Source: Nocardia sp. SYP-A9097 (GTDB lineage: Bacteria; Actinomycetota; Actinomycetes; Mycobacteriales; Mycobacteriaceae). Taken from it: a DNA stretch of 64,000 bases. The stretch is from the NCBI RefSeq assembly GCF_009649815.1, contig NZ_WJIC01000025.1, positions 43,449 to 107,448 of the forward strand, in the 5' to 3' direction. Below are positions 1 through 8,976 of this stretch, one piece after another. The translations under genes and the position numbers were made by a program. The notes below the pieces were generated by a model. It did not search any database and was not told where the DNA came from. It worked only from the letters and a program-made list of their open reading frames with translations. Each line of letters begins with the position of its first letter. Positions within the stretch are counted from its first letter, which is position 1.

Positions 1-2
1 CC

Positions 3-713
3 AAGGGATACAAGGCCACAACTGGAACTCCATCGGAGCAACGCGGATACGGTCGCCGGAACGAGGTTGGCGCCGAGCTGCAGATCTCGATTCTCGAGCA
101 TCCGTTCGCGGTCTCCATCGTCGAGCCGACCGACAAGGTGCCCCACGAAGCCACCGCATCGGAACTGCGTAAAGCCGAGCGAGATTCGTGGGTTCGGATC
201 CCGAAGTACGACCACGTACCCAGCGGGCGACTCACCCTCACGATCACCAACGGCCGCCCGTATCGACAATCGAACTGGACATACAAGGACGACACCGTCA
301 TCGACTTGGCTCAGGTGGTGCAGGAACTGGAGTTGCGAGCCGCCGACGCCGAGGAGAAACGCCTGGCGGCAGAACGACAAGCCGCCGAGAAACAGCGGCA
401 ATGGGAGGCGGCCATGACCACAGCGAAAGCCGCCTACGCCGACACGCGTCGCGCCGAGGTGCTCGAGGATCAACTACGACGATGGCGCTCAGGACTCGAA
501 CTCGACGAGTACCTCGTTGCGATGCAGCGGCATATCGAAACGATCACCGACGTTGAAGAAGCCGCTGCCTCCGCGCAATGGCTGGACTGGGCGATCAGCT
601 ATCGCATTCGAATGGATCCGTTTCGGGGTACGTTGCAGATGCCCCCGATTCCCAAACCGAGCGCGGAAGCGCTCAAACCGTACCTGGGCCGATGGAGCTA
701 CTGGGGCCCGTAG
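3..713 (+). CDS. Hypothetical protein, 5' end outside window
   Basis: The reading frame is open from base 3, so the N-terminus lies upstream of the window and the 236 residues seen are a C-terminal part; the GTG at 138 is probably internal. The visible part has a beta-rich N-terminal portion, then an Ala/Glu/Arg-rich helix of about 60 residues (roughly residues 105-165) likely to be a coiled coil, and a Trp/Pro-rich tail ending in RWSYWGP. I know similar uncharacterised actinobacterial proteins but no assigned function. It sits upstream of an AbrB-integrase pair, so it may be cargo of the same integrated element. The C-terminal stop is followed by about 200 bp without a convincing gene. Confidence 0.6.
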   Translation, partial: KGYKATTGTPSEQRGYGRRNEVGAELQISILEHPFAVSIVEPTDKVPHEATASELRKAERDSWVRIPKYDHVPSGRLTLTITNGRPYRQSNWTYKDDTVIDLAQVVQELELRAADAEEKRLAAERQAAEKQRQWEAAMTTAKAAYADTRRAEVLEDQLRRWRSGLELDEYLVAMQRHIETITDVEEAAASAQWLDWAISYRIRMDPFRGTLQMPPIPKPSAEALKPYLGRWSYWGP

Positions 714-915
714 CGCGATGATGGAACCGACCGCCATGTTCCGCTCGAAAAGTTAATGTTTAAAGAACGTTTGGGTCCGGTCGACCGCGATCCACACGCT
801 GCACGACGAGTCCTGGATGAAGGTGCGCTCTCTGAGCCTGGGTCACGATTTGATCTACCGCTGGCTTTTTCGACCTTGAAACCGATTCCATAGAGCTACA
901 TCTCATCAGATCTCG

Positions 916-1479
916 ATGCGAATCGAGGTACCGACCGTGCCCTCAACCGACAAGACCGGCGCCACCAACCGGCCCAGTACCGAAGCGCAACCCGACCAGC
1001 TGTGCAGCAGCCTGACCAGCGACTGGGGACTTCGTCCCGTGCGCTCGGCATATCTGTCCGACTTCGTCCCCGACTCAGGCACTCACCCTGTCGCAGTACC
1101 ACTTCCACAACTGCGGGAAGCAACCGCTCCCACCGAACCACCGCTTCGAATCACCACCACGGTAATGAACGACCGCGGCAGGATAGCGACCACCACCCTG
1201 ATCGAAGAAATGGGTTGGCCTCAGCGACAACCGATCTCGATCACGCTGCACAACCAACTCATCCACATCCACACCACCCCTGGCGACAGCAACCACCGGG
1301 TCGACGCGCGACGGCACATCCTGCTCCCCGCAACCATCCGCACACAAGCGCGACTTCATGCCGGCGACCGCCTCCTGCTCGTCGCCGACCCGGAATGCGA
1401 ATTCCTTCTCGTCTACCCACCCGCCGCGCTGTCGACCCTTCTCCGCACCGCCAGCCCGAACCTGTGGCCATCACGATGA
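916..1479 (+). CDS. AbrB/SpoVT-like domain protein coupled to integrase
   Basis: This 187-residue protein has an unstructured N-terminal third and a C-terminal half resembling a swapped-hairpin AbrB DNA-binding fold, with alternating beta strands and the segment VDARRHILLPATIRTQARL followed by GDRLLLVADPE. Its stop codon overlaps the ATG of the recombinase in an ATGA (1476-1479), which points to translational coupling. The same pairing of a small AbrB-like protein with a tyrosine recombinase occurs in actinobacterial integrative elements. A role in controlling integrase expression or acting as an excision accessory factor is inference. The start at 916 lacks a strong Shine-Dalgarno sequence and could lie further in. 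Confidence 0.6.
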   Translation: MRIEVPTVPSTDKTGATNRPSTEAQPDQLCSSLTSDWGLRPVRSAYLSDFVPDSGTHPVAVPLPQLREATAPTEPPLRITTTVMNDRGRIATTTLIEEMGWPQRQPISITLHNQLIHIHTTPGDSNHRVDARRHILLPATIRTQARLHAGDRLLLVADPECEFLLVYPPAALSTLLRTASPNLWPSR

Positions 1480-2516
1480 GCAACGCCGAAATCGATGCCG
1501 CCAGACTACTTCTCCGAAATCTGGGCATCCGACCCGAAGACCTCCTCACCGCCACAGCGACAAACCCGCCACCCACCTTCGGCGAATACATCCCGCGCCT
1601 GGAAAAACTCGTCACCGCGGGCACCCTGCGCACCTACCGCCCCTACTGGCAACGCATCCAAACCCAATGGCCCGACCGCAGAATCAACGAACCCACCACC
1701 ACCGAACTCCAGCAGCTCGTCGAGGACGCACGCCGACAAGCCCTTGTGCGACGCAACTCGCGAGATGGACGCTCGGCCGGCGAACACATGGCTGGCGCCA
1801 TCCGTAGCCTCTATCGCCACGCCCGAAACGACGGCTATATCCACCCCAGCACCAACCCCGCCGACACCGTCGACAGCCCCCGTCGGGCACCCAGCCCACG
1901 CACCTCACTGAGCCACCGCCAACTCCAGCAGATCGTCCACACTGTCGAAACCACCGGCAACGACCCCGAACTCGACAGCCTGATCCTGCGACTACACCTC
2001 GAAACCGCATGCCGCCGCAGCGGAGCCCTCGCCCTGCGCCCCATCGACCTCGACTACGACGACTGCCTGATCTGGCTACGCGAAAAGGACCAATCCGACC
2101 GCTGGCAACCCGTCTCCCCCACTCTCATGCACGCCCTCGCCGAACACAGCAAACGCAGCCAACACCCAGAACAGCAACTACTTCGCTACCACGATGGCCG
2201 CCCCATCACCGACCGCCGCTACGACCACATCTGGGACCGCGTCGGCAAACACCTCCCCTGGGCCGCCACCCTCCAGATCACCGCGCACTGGCTCCGCCAC
2301 ACCACCCTCACCTGGGTCGAACGCCACTGCGGCTACGCCGTCGCCCGCGCCTACGCCGGCCACCGCGAACCCACCCGATCCGACGGCCCCACACTCACCT
2401 ACGTCCGCGCCTCACTCCCGGAAGTCGCTGCAGCACTCGCCCTTCTAACCGGTGAGCCACACCCACTCGCCGACACACAGCCAACCCCATACCCCGCCCA
2501 CAGACAAAGGAGTTGA
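1476..2516 (+). CDS. Tyrosine recombinase / site-specific integrase
   Basis: This 346-residue protein has an N-terminal SAM-like core-binding domain (about residues 30-120) and a C-terminal catalytic domain. Catalytic residues of the family are visible: Arg in ETACRRSGAL (near 180), the H-x-x-R motif HWLR (281-284), His306 in AYAGH, and the tyrosine nucleophile Tyr319 in TLTYVR. It starts at an ATG overlapping the upstream AbrB-like gene. Immediately downstream (2593-2619) is a tRNA 3'-end-like sequence, the usual arrangement of integrase beside its attachment site. A frameshifted relative lies at about 52.45-53.09 kb. The enzyme appears intact. Confidence 0.88.
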   Translation: MSNAEIDAARLLLRNLGIRPEDLLTATATNPPPTFGEYIPRLEKLVTAGTLRTYRPYWQRIQTQWPDRRINEPTTTELQQLVEDARRQALVRRNSRDGRSAGEHMAGAIRSLYRHARNDGYIHPSTNPADTVDSPRRAPSPRTSLSHRQLQQIVHTVETTGNDPELDSLILRLHLETACRRSGALALRPIDLDYDDCLIWLREKDQSDRWQPVSPTLMHALAEHSKRSQHPEQQLLRYHDGRPITDRRYDHIWDRVGKHLPWAATLQITAHWLRHTTLTWVERHCGYAVARAYAGHREPTRSDGPTLTYVRASLPEVAAALALLTGEPHPLADTQPTPYPAHRQRS

Positions 2517-2592
2517 CTCGATACCACCCACTACGCTTCGATAACTACGAATTACCTTAATCACCCAAATGTGACACCCATACGACATGCAA

Positions 2593-2619
2593 GGCGTTCA
2601 AGTCCCGCCTCGCGCACCA
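2593..2619 (+). repeat. tRNA-Leu 3'-end-like fragment, putative att site
   Basis: The sequence contains GTTCAAGTC-CCGCC-TCGCGC-ACCA, which looks like the T-loop, 3' acceptor strand and CCA end of an actinobacterial tRNA-Leu. No 5' tRNA half is present upstream, so it is a fragment of the kind left at the end of an integrated element. It lies 76 bp after the integrase stop. A near copy occurs at 53185-53210, after the integrase remnant. Confidence 0.6.
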
Positions 2620-2621
2620 CT

Positions 2622-2663
2622 CGAACACCCTTTTCCGTCACCCACGACGGAAAAGGGTGTTCG
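2622..2663 (+). terminator. 18-bp perfect hairpin after tRNA-like end
   Basis: The arms 2622-2639 and 2646-2663 are perfectly complementary over 18 bp with a 6-nt loop, and a short T-rich tail follows. Its position right after a tRNA-like 3' end suggests that it was the terminator of the ancestral tRNA gene. Confidence 0.7.
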
Positions 2664-2915
2664 AACTTTTCACGGGCCCCTCGGGCATCCAGCACCCGAT
2701 CAGCAACACCGATCGCCTTGTAGACCAACTCCTGTCAAGCTGCAGGTTGCGCCTCGACCACGATCTAGGTTTCCCGACGCCCAGCGCATGCGATACCCGG
2801 CGCTGGCTGGCCACCACCTTCACCAGCCACCTGCTCGAACGGGCAACCTGCATGCCCCGGCATCCGTCGCGTTTCGATTGCCCTCACACACCAATCGGCG
2901 TCACCGACAACGACT

Positions 2916-2945
2916 GTGCGGGTTCGAGTCCGCATCACGCATCAC
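2916..2945 (+). repeat. Second tRNA 3'-end-like fragment
   Basis: The sequence GGGTTCGAGTCC followed by GCATCACGCATCA resembles a T-loop and acceptor end. It is followed by a hairpin related to that at 2622. A cloverleaf could not be drawn from the bases upstream, and the T-stem pairs imperfectly, so it is called a decayed fragment and not a gene. Confidence 0.4.
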
Positions 2946-2990
2946 TCGAACACCCTTCTGCGTCACCCATGACGCAAAAGGGTGTCTCGA
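2946..2990 (+). terminator. Hairpin related to that at 2622
   Basis: Arms 2946-2964 and 2971-2990 pair with one mismatch and one bulged G. Sequence and loop resemble the hairpin at 2622-2663, so the two tRNA-end-plus-hairpin modules, about 325 bp apart, are diverged copies. Confidence 0.55.
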
Positions 2991-3025
2991 GCCTCTCGGA
3001 GCCCCTGGCATACCCAGCAACACGC

Positions 3026-3589
3026 TCAATTAGCTTCGACCACCTCGCGCAGCGTACGGAATTCCGAGGCCAGGGCGTCGAGGGTGTAGTGGGCGTTGAG
3101 CCCGCTGGGGTTGGGCAGCACCCATACCGCTGTCTCACCGATCCGCTCGGATTGAGGGCCGATCGTGGTGCGTGGACGACCGAAGGCCGTGCGGTAGGCG
3201 CCGATACCGAGTACGGCCAGTACTCGGGGTTGATATCGCTCGACCCGATCGACCAGGGCGCGGCCGCCCGCGCGCAGTTCGTCAGCCGTCAGTTGCTCGG
3301 CTTTGGCGGTCGTGCGTGCGGCCACATTCGTGATCCCCAAGCCCAGCCCGAGCAGTGCATGCTGTTCGTCCGGGCGCAGTTGGCGCGGGGTGAAGCCGGA
3401 CCGATGCAATACCGGCCAGAACCGATTTCCCGGACGCGCGAAGTGAAATCCGGTGGCCCCGGACCACAGGCCCGGATTGATTCCGCAGAACAGCACACGC
3501 AAGTCGGGCCCGATCACATCGGGAAGCGTCTTGTCCTGTGCCGCGGCCAGATCCGCGGGTGACGGCCGAGCTGAGGAACCAGAACCCAT
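3026..3589 (-). CDS. mug: G/U mismatch-specific uracil-DNA glycosylase
   Basis: This 187-residue protein belongs to the Mug/TDG (family 2) uracil-DNA glycosylases, which remove uracil and related lesions from mismatched duplex DNA. The active-site motif GINPG lies at about residues 36-40 (context VLFCGINPGLW) and the second motif NPSGLN is near residue 160. The length is normal for Mug. I place the start at the ATG at 3589 (MGSGSS); the frame is open further upstream, but that part reads as non-coding low-complexity sequence. The gene is monocistronic, with the decayed att region downstream and a TetR remnant upstream. Confidence 0.85.
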   Translation of the reverse strand: MGSGSSARPSPADLAAAQDKTLPDVIGPDLRVLFCGINPGLWSGATGFHFARPGNRFWPVLHRSGFTPRQLRPDEQHALLGLGLGITNVAARTTAKAEQLTADELRAGGRALVDRVERYQPRVLAVLGIGAYRTAFGRPRTTIGPQSERIGETAVWVLPNPSGLNAHYTLDALASEFRTLREVVEAN

Positions 3590-3701
3590 TCCCTGAGTCT
3601 GCCGGGCGCTCGGCCGACCATGTGCCGCAGGGCTCGGCGACACAGCCAAAGCAGAACCAGACGTTCTCGGTAGAGCTCCTGCTGGCGGCACGGATAGAGA
3701 A

Positions 3702-3885
3702 TCAGGGCCAGCACTGGATCGCCAGCGCAGCCACCCGCTCGAGTTCCTCCCGGCTCGCGCCGTCGCGAGCGGACTGGGAAATTCCCTGCAGCACCGCGCA
3801 CGTATAACGGGCCAGCGACTCCGCATCAGTGTCCGGGGACAGGATGCCCGCGTCGATGTCGGCCCGAATGCGGGTTCCGGAGTCG
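3702..3885 (-). pseudogene. TetR-family regulator, C-terminal fragment
   Basis: The minus strand encodes about 60 residues typical of the C-terminal ligand-binding domain of a TetR regulator, with segments DTDAESLARYTCAVLQG and ARDGASREELERVA, ending in a TGA at 3702. The HTH half is missing and no start codon fits. It is therefore read as the 3' remnant of a deleted regulator. The identification is by motif resemblance only. Confidence 0.5.
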
Positions 3886-4217
3886 ATCTGGCCCTACACC
3901 ACCGATGCCCTTGTTGTATACGACGACCTGGCCACCATCCGTACGTGAGCGCTGTCGCATCAGGCCCGCCGCGTCGTCGGGGCAAACCTCGTCAATGCCG
4001 CGGCCTGCTCGGCGTACTGGTGGCGTGGGATCTTCGGCAACCTTCCGCTGCCACTCGGTGCGGCAGGATACGAAGGCTCAATCGTCATCGTCGGCCTCAA
4101 TGGCCCACGCCTGCTGCGAATTCCGCATGGCGGCGCGCTATCGACTGAGATGCTGGGGCGCCGACCGCTAGGCCATCTGACACGTGCCGCATGCGTGCAC
4201 GAACGATCGACTGGGTA
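3886..4217. other. Gene-poor spacer, possibly degraded coding DNA
   Basis: I see no convincing gene here. A forward frame around 3980-4130 has plausible protein-like composition (for example GANLVNAAACSAYWWRG) but no start, no recognisable family and a stop upstream, so it may be a remnant. The stretch separates the TetR fragment from the 3' end of the first LAL regulator. Confidence 0.4.
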
Positions 4218-6932
4218 TCAGGCGGTCGTATCTTCCTCTGTCGGTAGCAGTCCGGCGAGGTCGGCGCGGGCGCTCACGCCGAGTTTGGGGAAGATCCGAT
4301 GCAGGTGGGTGCTCACGGTTCTGTGGGATAGGTAGAGCCGCTGGCCGATTTCGCGGTTGGTCAGGCCCTGGGCGGCCATGCGGGCGATGCTCAGCTCGTG
4401 CGGAGTGAGTCGATCGCGGGCGGCCGGATCACGGTTCGGGCTGGATTCGCCGGCACTGCGCAATTCCAGCCGGGCGCGGTCGCTCCAGGCAGTGAATCCG
4501 AGTGCGTCGAAAGTCTTTTTGGCCGTGCGTAAATGGGTGCGGGATTCGACGGCTCGGCGCTGGCGGCGCAGCCATTCGCCGTACGACAGGTGAAGTCGGC
4601 CGCGCTCGGCGGGCCAGGCGGTCAGGTCCGCTTCGAGTGCGGCGGTGAAATGTGTTTCGGCGGAATCGGTTTCCAGGAGAGCGTGCGCGTATCGCCATCC
4701 GATGTGCACGATGGGCGAGGGAGTGGCGGCTACGACCGATTCCATCTCGTGCAGCAGTTCTCGTAGTGCGTCAGGCTGTCCGGCGCGGGTCGCCGCATCG
4801 GCGAGTTCGGCTATGACGCAGGCCCGCAGCGAGAGTGAGTACGAAGGGTCTCGTGGATCGTAGATTCGGCGTAAGTCGGCGAAGGCGTCGTCGTATCGGC
4901 CCTCGCCGAGGGCCGCGAGCCCGCGGGCGAGCTGGACCATGCCCAGGATGGGGCGGGCGCCGGAGGCGAGCCCGATCTGTTCGGCCTGGCCCGCCAGGAC
5001 CACGGCGCGTGGGTAATCCCCTTGGAGCGCGGCGATTTCGCCCTCGATGGCGGTGGCCAGCCCATGCACGAAGGGCTGGCGGGTTTCGCGGGCGAAAGCG
5101 GCGGCTTCGTTCGCCGCGGCCGCCGCGGCCGCGAGATCACCAAGCCGGGTCAGACTGCACGCCTGTACGGTCAGCGCGCGGGGCAGCAGGCCGAGCTGCC
5201 CGGTGGCGCGCAGGCCCGGCGCGGCCGCGCCGGAGAAATGTACGGCGAGGTCGTAAGCACCCACCTGATGTGCCGCACTACCCAGCAGTCTGTCGATCTG
5301 CGGATTACGACCGGAGTCCGAGACCAAGGCGTGCAGCCGGTCCAGGACCTGTGCGCCGCGTTCGAACGGGGCGACCCAGGCGGAGACCGCGACCAGGCGC
5401 GGGTCGTCCTCGGGAACGGGAAGCGCGTCGGCGATCGCGAGCAGCCGGTGGCGGGTGTCCGCACCGGGTTCGGTCCAGAAGCAGCGCATGGCCGCGCCCC
5501 ACAGGATCCGCATCGCCGCGTCAGGGTGCCCGTCGGCGGCGACCGAGGTCGCCAGCGTCGCCAATTCAGCTATGCGTGAGGGGTTTTCGCGGACACCGTC
5601 TTCGAATCCACTGAGCAGCCAGGCCGCGGTCGCGTCATGTCGAGGTGTAGTGGGGATCGCGCGAGCGGCGACCACGAGTCGTTCGGCGGCATCGCGCCGA
5701 CCGGACTCGACGGAGAGTTCGGCGGCGCGCAGCAGACGATCCACGCGTCGAACCGGGTTGTCGCTGAGTTCGGCGGCACGCTCCTGCGCGGCTATGGCAC
5801 CGCTGCTATGGCGAGCTCTGTCCGCGACCTCGTCAAGTTCGCGTGCTACCTGTTCGTCAGGACCCACTGCGGCGGCCGCCCGCTGCCAGGCATACCGATC
5901 CGGATACCCGGTGAGGACGCCGGCCAGCGCGTGGTGGGCACGGGCACGCTCGTCGGCCGTCGCAATCAAGGTCAGGGCGGATCGCATCAAGGGATGCCGG
6001 AAGGTGACGGTGCCCGGCCCGAGGGTGAGCAGCCGGGCATCGACCGCAGGTGTGAAGATCTCGGATTCAGCGGGACCATCGAGGAGAACGCCGGTGGCGG
6101 AAAGCGTTTCGTCGATCGAGTCGCTGTCGTTGAGGGCGACGACGAGCAGTGCGGTCCGGGTGGAGGCGGGTAGCGTTGCACTACGCGCGGTGAAGGCACG
6201 TTCGAGCCGTTCGGTCAGCGGCAGCGTCGCGGGGAGTTCATCGAGATCACCGGCAACGGTCGGCAATTCGGTCAGCGCGAGCGGATTACCGCGGGCCGCG
6301 TCCAACAGCCGCGACCTAAGCACTGCGGGCAAATCGGGCGCGGCGTGGTCAAGCAGCGCGGCCGCGTCGTCCTCGGACAACGGTTCGAGCCGCATCGGAT
6401 TCAGCTCCGCATCCGCCAGCGGTGTGTCCATCCCCTCGCGTACGGTCGCGATCAGCGCGATCGGTTCGGTGTCGATGCGGCGGGCGATGAACGCCAGTAC
6501 CTCCGCGCTGGCGGAGTCCAGCCAATGCGCGTCCTCTGCGACGATCAGCAGCGGTCGCTCGCCCGCCGCATCGGTAAGCAGCGTCAGCGCCGCGAGGCCA
6601 AGCAGGTACACGGTGGGTTCACCGTCGCTGTCCGACAGTCCCAAAGCGGTTGCGAGCGTGTCGTATTGCCGTGCCGGCAACCCATCGAACGCCTTCCGCA
6701 ACGGATAGACCAGCCGGTGCAGTCCGGCGTAAGCGTAGTTCTGTTCAGCCGCTACTCCGGCGGTCCGCAGCACCTTGAACCCCGCCGCGGCGGCGGTCGC
6801 GATCGTTGCTTCCACCAGCGCCGACTTCCCGATTCCGGCCGCACCCTGAATCAGGACCCCACCGTGCTCCTGCGGGCCATCGACCAACACACCCAGATTC
6901 TTCAGCTCGGCTTCTCGCCCGAACAGCGGCAT
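4218..6932 (-). CDS. LAL-type LuxR regulator (AAA ATPase + HTH), LAL-1
   Basis: This 904-residue large ATP-binding LuxR-family regulator has an N-terminal AAA-type P-loop (Walker A GAAGIGKS, residues 30-37), Walker B in LLIVAEDAHWLD (near 130), a long alpha-helical TPR-like middle and a C-terminal LuxR HTH (LTPHELSIARMAAQGL, then NREIGQRLYLSHRTVSTHL). Such proteins activate catabolic or secondary-metabolite operons in response to an inducer. The start at 6932 has a GGAAGGGG Shine-Dalgarno; an in-frame upstream ATG at 7010 is less likely. It is divergent from the ABC-F gene and closely resembles LAL-2 at 11026-13761, so the two are recent paralogues. Confidence 0.88.
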   Translation of the reverse strand: MPLFGREAELKNLGVLVDGPQEHGGVLIQGAAGIGKSALVEATIATAAAAGFKVLRTAGVAAEQNYAYAGLHRLVYPLRKAFDGLPARQYDTLATALGLSDSDGEPTVYLLGLAALTLLTDAAGERPLLIVAEDAHWLDSASAEVLAFIARRIDTEPIALIATVREGMDTPLADAELNPMRLEPLSEDDAAALLDHAAPDLPAVLRSRLLDAARGNPLALTELPTVAGDLDELPATLPLTERLERAFTARSATLPASTRTALLVVALNDSDSIDETLSATGVLLDGPAESEIFTPAVDARLLTLGPGTVTFRHPLMRSALTLIATADERARAHHALAGVLTGYPDRYAWQRAAAAVGPDEQVARELDEVADRARHSSGAIAAQERAAELSDNPVRRVDRLLRAAELSVESGRRDAAERLVVAARAIPTTPRHDATAAWLLSGFEDGVRENPSRIAELATLATSVAADGHPDAAMRILWGAAMRCFWTEPGADTRHRLLAIADALPVPEDDPRLVAVSAWVAPFERGAQVLDRLHALVSDSGRNPQIDRLLGSAAHQVGAYDLAVHFSGAAAPGLRATGQLGLLPRALTVQACSLTRLGDLAAAAAAANEAAAFARETRQPFVHGLATAIEGEIAALQGDYPRAVVLAGQAEQIGLASGARPILGMVQLARGLAALGEGRYDDAFADLRRIYDPRDPSYSLSLRACVIAELADAATRAGQPDALRELLHEMESVVAATPSPIVHIGWRYAHALLETDSAETHFTAALEADLTAWPAERGRLHLSYGEWLRRQRRAVESRTHLRTAKKTFDALGFTAWSDRARLELRSAGESSPNRDPAARDRLTPHELSIARMAAQGLTNREIGQRLYLSHRTVSTHLHRIFPKLGVSARADLAGLLPTEEDTTA

Positions 6933-7347
6933 GACGCCCGCCCCTTCCGGCCCCAACCTGTTTGCCGGCCTCACCGTGACCCTACCGAAGCGGGATAGTT
7001 GCTGGCTCACCGTCGAGGGCGCGGCGCGATAAAGACTCCACGGTCAGTGCCACATGCAGGATGATAATGTGGTCGCGTGCTCATCGACGAGGTCGACAGA
7101 CTGTAGCCGCCAGTCGAAGGCGGCGTCCCCGATTCACATTCTCCTTTCACTCGAATGTGTCTTTCGCGTGCTCTATTGAGCGCGGACGCTGTTGCGTGCA
7201 CCCTCACCTGCGCCTGATCGGTTGCCACCTGCCCTGATCCGGCGTGGTCCGTTGCCGGTGCCCGCTGCGCCCGCCTGCCTTCGCCTGCTGCTCGAGACCT
7301 GTCTCATATCTCGCAGCCGCTCGTTCGCGAGCAGGAAGAGCCGACTC
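6933..7347. other. Intergenic region between LAL-1 and ABC-F gene
   Basis: This 415-bp divergent intergenic region holds the promoters of LAL-1 and of the ABC-F operon. From about 7192 the forward frame is open into the ABC-F gene without an AUG, including a Leu/Arg-rich stretch (CLRLLLETC). That could be a leader peptide of the attenuation type known upstream of resistance ABC-F genes, or simply untranslated. No AGCGTCA element was found here. Confidence 0.5.
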
Positions 7348-8943
7348 ATGTCTGCATCCACACATTCAGCGATCACCCTGCGGAACCTGACCTTCGAATG
7401 GCCCGACGGTGTCCTCGCACTGCACGGCGTCAACGGCGCCTTCACAAGCGGGCACACCGGTTTGGTCGGCCGCAACGGCGCCGGCAAGTCGACACTGTTG
7501 CGCCTCATCGCGGGAGTTCTCACACCGACCTCCGGACGCGTCGAAACCACCGGCGAAGTGGGCTATCTCCCGCAGACGCTCACTCTCGACCGCGACACCA
7601 CCATCGCGCAATTACTCGGAATCGCAAGCACACTCGCGGCCCTGCGCGCAGTCGAGGCAGGCGAGGTCGATGAGGTGTTGTTCGAAACAATCGGTGACGA
7701 TTGGGATATCGAATCCCGCGCCGACGAAGCGCTACACGAGATCGGGTTCAGCGCAGCCGATCTCGACCGCAAGGTCGGTGAGATCTCCGGTGGTCAGGCG
7801 GTTCTCATCGCGATCACCGGACTGCGGATCCAACGCAAGCCGATCACCCTGCTCGACGAGCCGACGAATAATCTCGACCGCGAAACCCGCGCCGCACTGG
7901 CCGGATTCGTGGATTCGTGGCCGGGCACCCTGGTTGTGGTCAGCCACGATCTCGAACTGCTCGAGCATATGGATGCCACCGCGGAACTGCACGGCGCGAC
8001 CCTGGAGACGTTCGGTGGACCCTACAGCGCTTGGCGGCAGTACATCGAGCAGGAACAGGCCGCGGCTCAGCAGGCGGCTCGCACCGCCGAGCAGGCGTTG
8101 AAAGTCGAGAAACGGCAACGCATCGAGGCCGAGATCAAACTGGCCAGGCGTGAGCGCACGGGCAAGGCGACACAACAGAACGGCGGCATCCCACGAATCC
8201 TGGCCGGCAACCGCGCCAGCAAGGCGCAGGGGTCCGCCGGAACCATGCGCACCACTCTCGACGCCAAAGTGCGTGCGGCCCAGGATGTTCTGGATACTGC
8301 GGCTACCAGGGTCCGCCGCGAGGAACACATCCATCTCAACCTGCCCGATCCCGATGTGCCACGCAGCAGGCGGATCGCGGAACTGCGTGACGGCGACCGC
8401 ACCATCGTCATCCAGGGACCGGAACGAGTCGCCCTGATCGGCCCCAACGGTTCCGGGAAATCCACGCTGATCGAGAACCTCCTCGATGGTCGTGATCCAC
8501 GACGCGGCACCTTGTACACCGACCGCGTGGGATATCTCCCGCAACGCCTGGATGGCCTCGATGACCAACTCGGCGCGCTGGAGAACATTCATGCGGTGGC
8601 CGCCTCCACACCGCCCGCCACCATCCGCAATCAGCTGGCCCGGCTGCTGCTGCGCGGGGACAGTGCCGAACGGCCCGTTTCGACTCTCTCCGGCGGTGAA
8701 CGCTTCCGAGTCTCCTTGGCCCGCTTGCTATTTGCTGATCCCCCAGCCCAGCTGGTGATCCTCGACGAGCCGACCAACAATCTCGATATCGCCACCGTCG
8801 ATCAGCTCGTCGCAGCCTTGGCCGAATACCGCGGCGCGCTCCTGGTCGTGAGCCACGACTATTCGTTCCTACGCAGGATCGGGATCGATACGGTCGTCGA
8901 ACTCGATTCCGAGGGCCGCGTTCAGCCTCGTGGGTCCCTGTAA
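7348..8943 (+). CDS. ABC-F family ATPase (ribosome-protection type)
   Basis: The 531 residues contain two ABC ATPase domains and no membrane segments, which is the ABC-F plan. Domain 1 has Walker A GRNGAGKST, signature SGGQ, Walker B LLDEPTNNLD and switch VSHD. A charged linker helix follows (about residues 230-330), then domain 2 with GPNGSGKST, LSGGE, LDEPTNNLD and VSHD. ABC-F proteins act on the ribosome; resistance members dislodge macrolides, lincosamides or pleuromutilins, others are translation factors. Which type this is cannot be told from sequence alone. The ATG at 7348 has AGGAAGAG upstream. The mini-LAL gene begins 33 bp after the stop, so the two probably form an operon. Confidence 0.85.
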   Translation: MSASTHSAITLRNLTFEWPDGVLALHGVNGAFTSGHTGLVGRNGAGKSTLLRLIAGVLTPTSGRVETTGEVGYLPQTLTLDRDTTIAQLLGIASTLAALRAVEAGEVDEVLFETIGDDWDIESRADEALHEIGFSAADLDRKVGEISGGQAVLIAITGLRIQRKPITLLDEPTNNLDRETRAALAGFVDSWPGTLVVVSHDLELLEHMDATAELHGATLETFGGPYSAWRQYIEQEQAAAQQAARTAEQALKVEKRQRIEAEIKLARRERTGKATQQNGGIPRILAGNRASKAQGSAGTMRTTLDAKVRAAQDVLDTAATRVRREEHIHLNLPDPDVPRSRRIAELRDGDRTIVIQGPERVALIGPNGSGKSTLIENLLDGRDPRRGTLYTDRVGYLPQRLDGLDDQLGALENIHAVAASTPPATIRNQLARLLLRGDSAERPVSTLSGGERFRVSLARLLFADPPAQLVILDEPTNNLDIATVDQLVAALAEYRGALLVVSHDYSFLRRIGIDTVVELDSEGRVQPRGSL

Positions 8944-8976
8944 ACGCACTCTGGAAAACGAAGGGAGCGAACGACA

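Noticed and set aside
138..713. Complete gene starting at GTG 138
   Set aside because: The frame is open to base 3 with normal protein composition, so the GTG is internal and the gene starts before the window.
1002..1475. Long N-terminal extension of the integrase
   Set aside because: The region is low-complexity in this frame and overlaps the AbrB-like gene; the ATG at 1476 in ATGA overlap matches the family start.
2862..2945. Complete tRNA gene ending at the second tRNA-like fragment
   Set aside because: I could not pair an acceptor stem or find D and anticodon arms, and the T-stem has mismatches.
2657..3562. 301-codon plus-strand ORF over the mug region
   Set aside because: It is the antisense of mug and the att region; the minus strand shows conserved Mug motifs and this frame shows none.
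3941..4171. Plus-strand ORFs between the TetR remnant and LAL-1
   Set aside because: No family, start or ribosome site; mentioned only as possibly degraded coding DNA.
5455..6708. Long plus-strand ORF opposite LAL-1
   Set aside because: It is Ser/Arg-rich shadow sequence typical of high-GC antisense frames; LAL-1 motifs on the minus strand explain the region.
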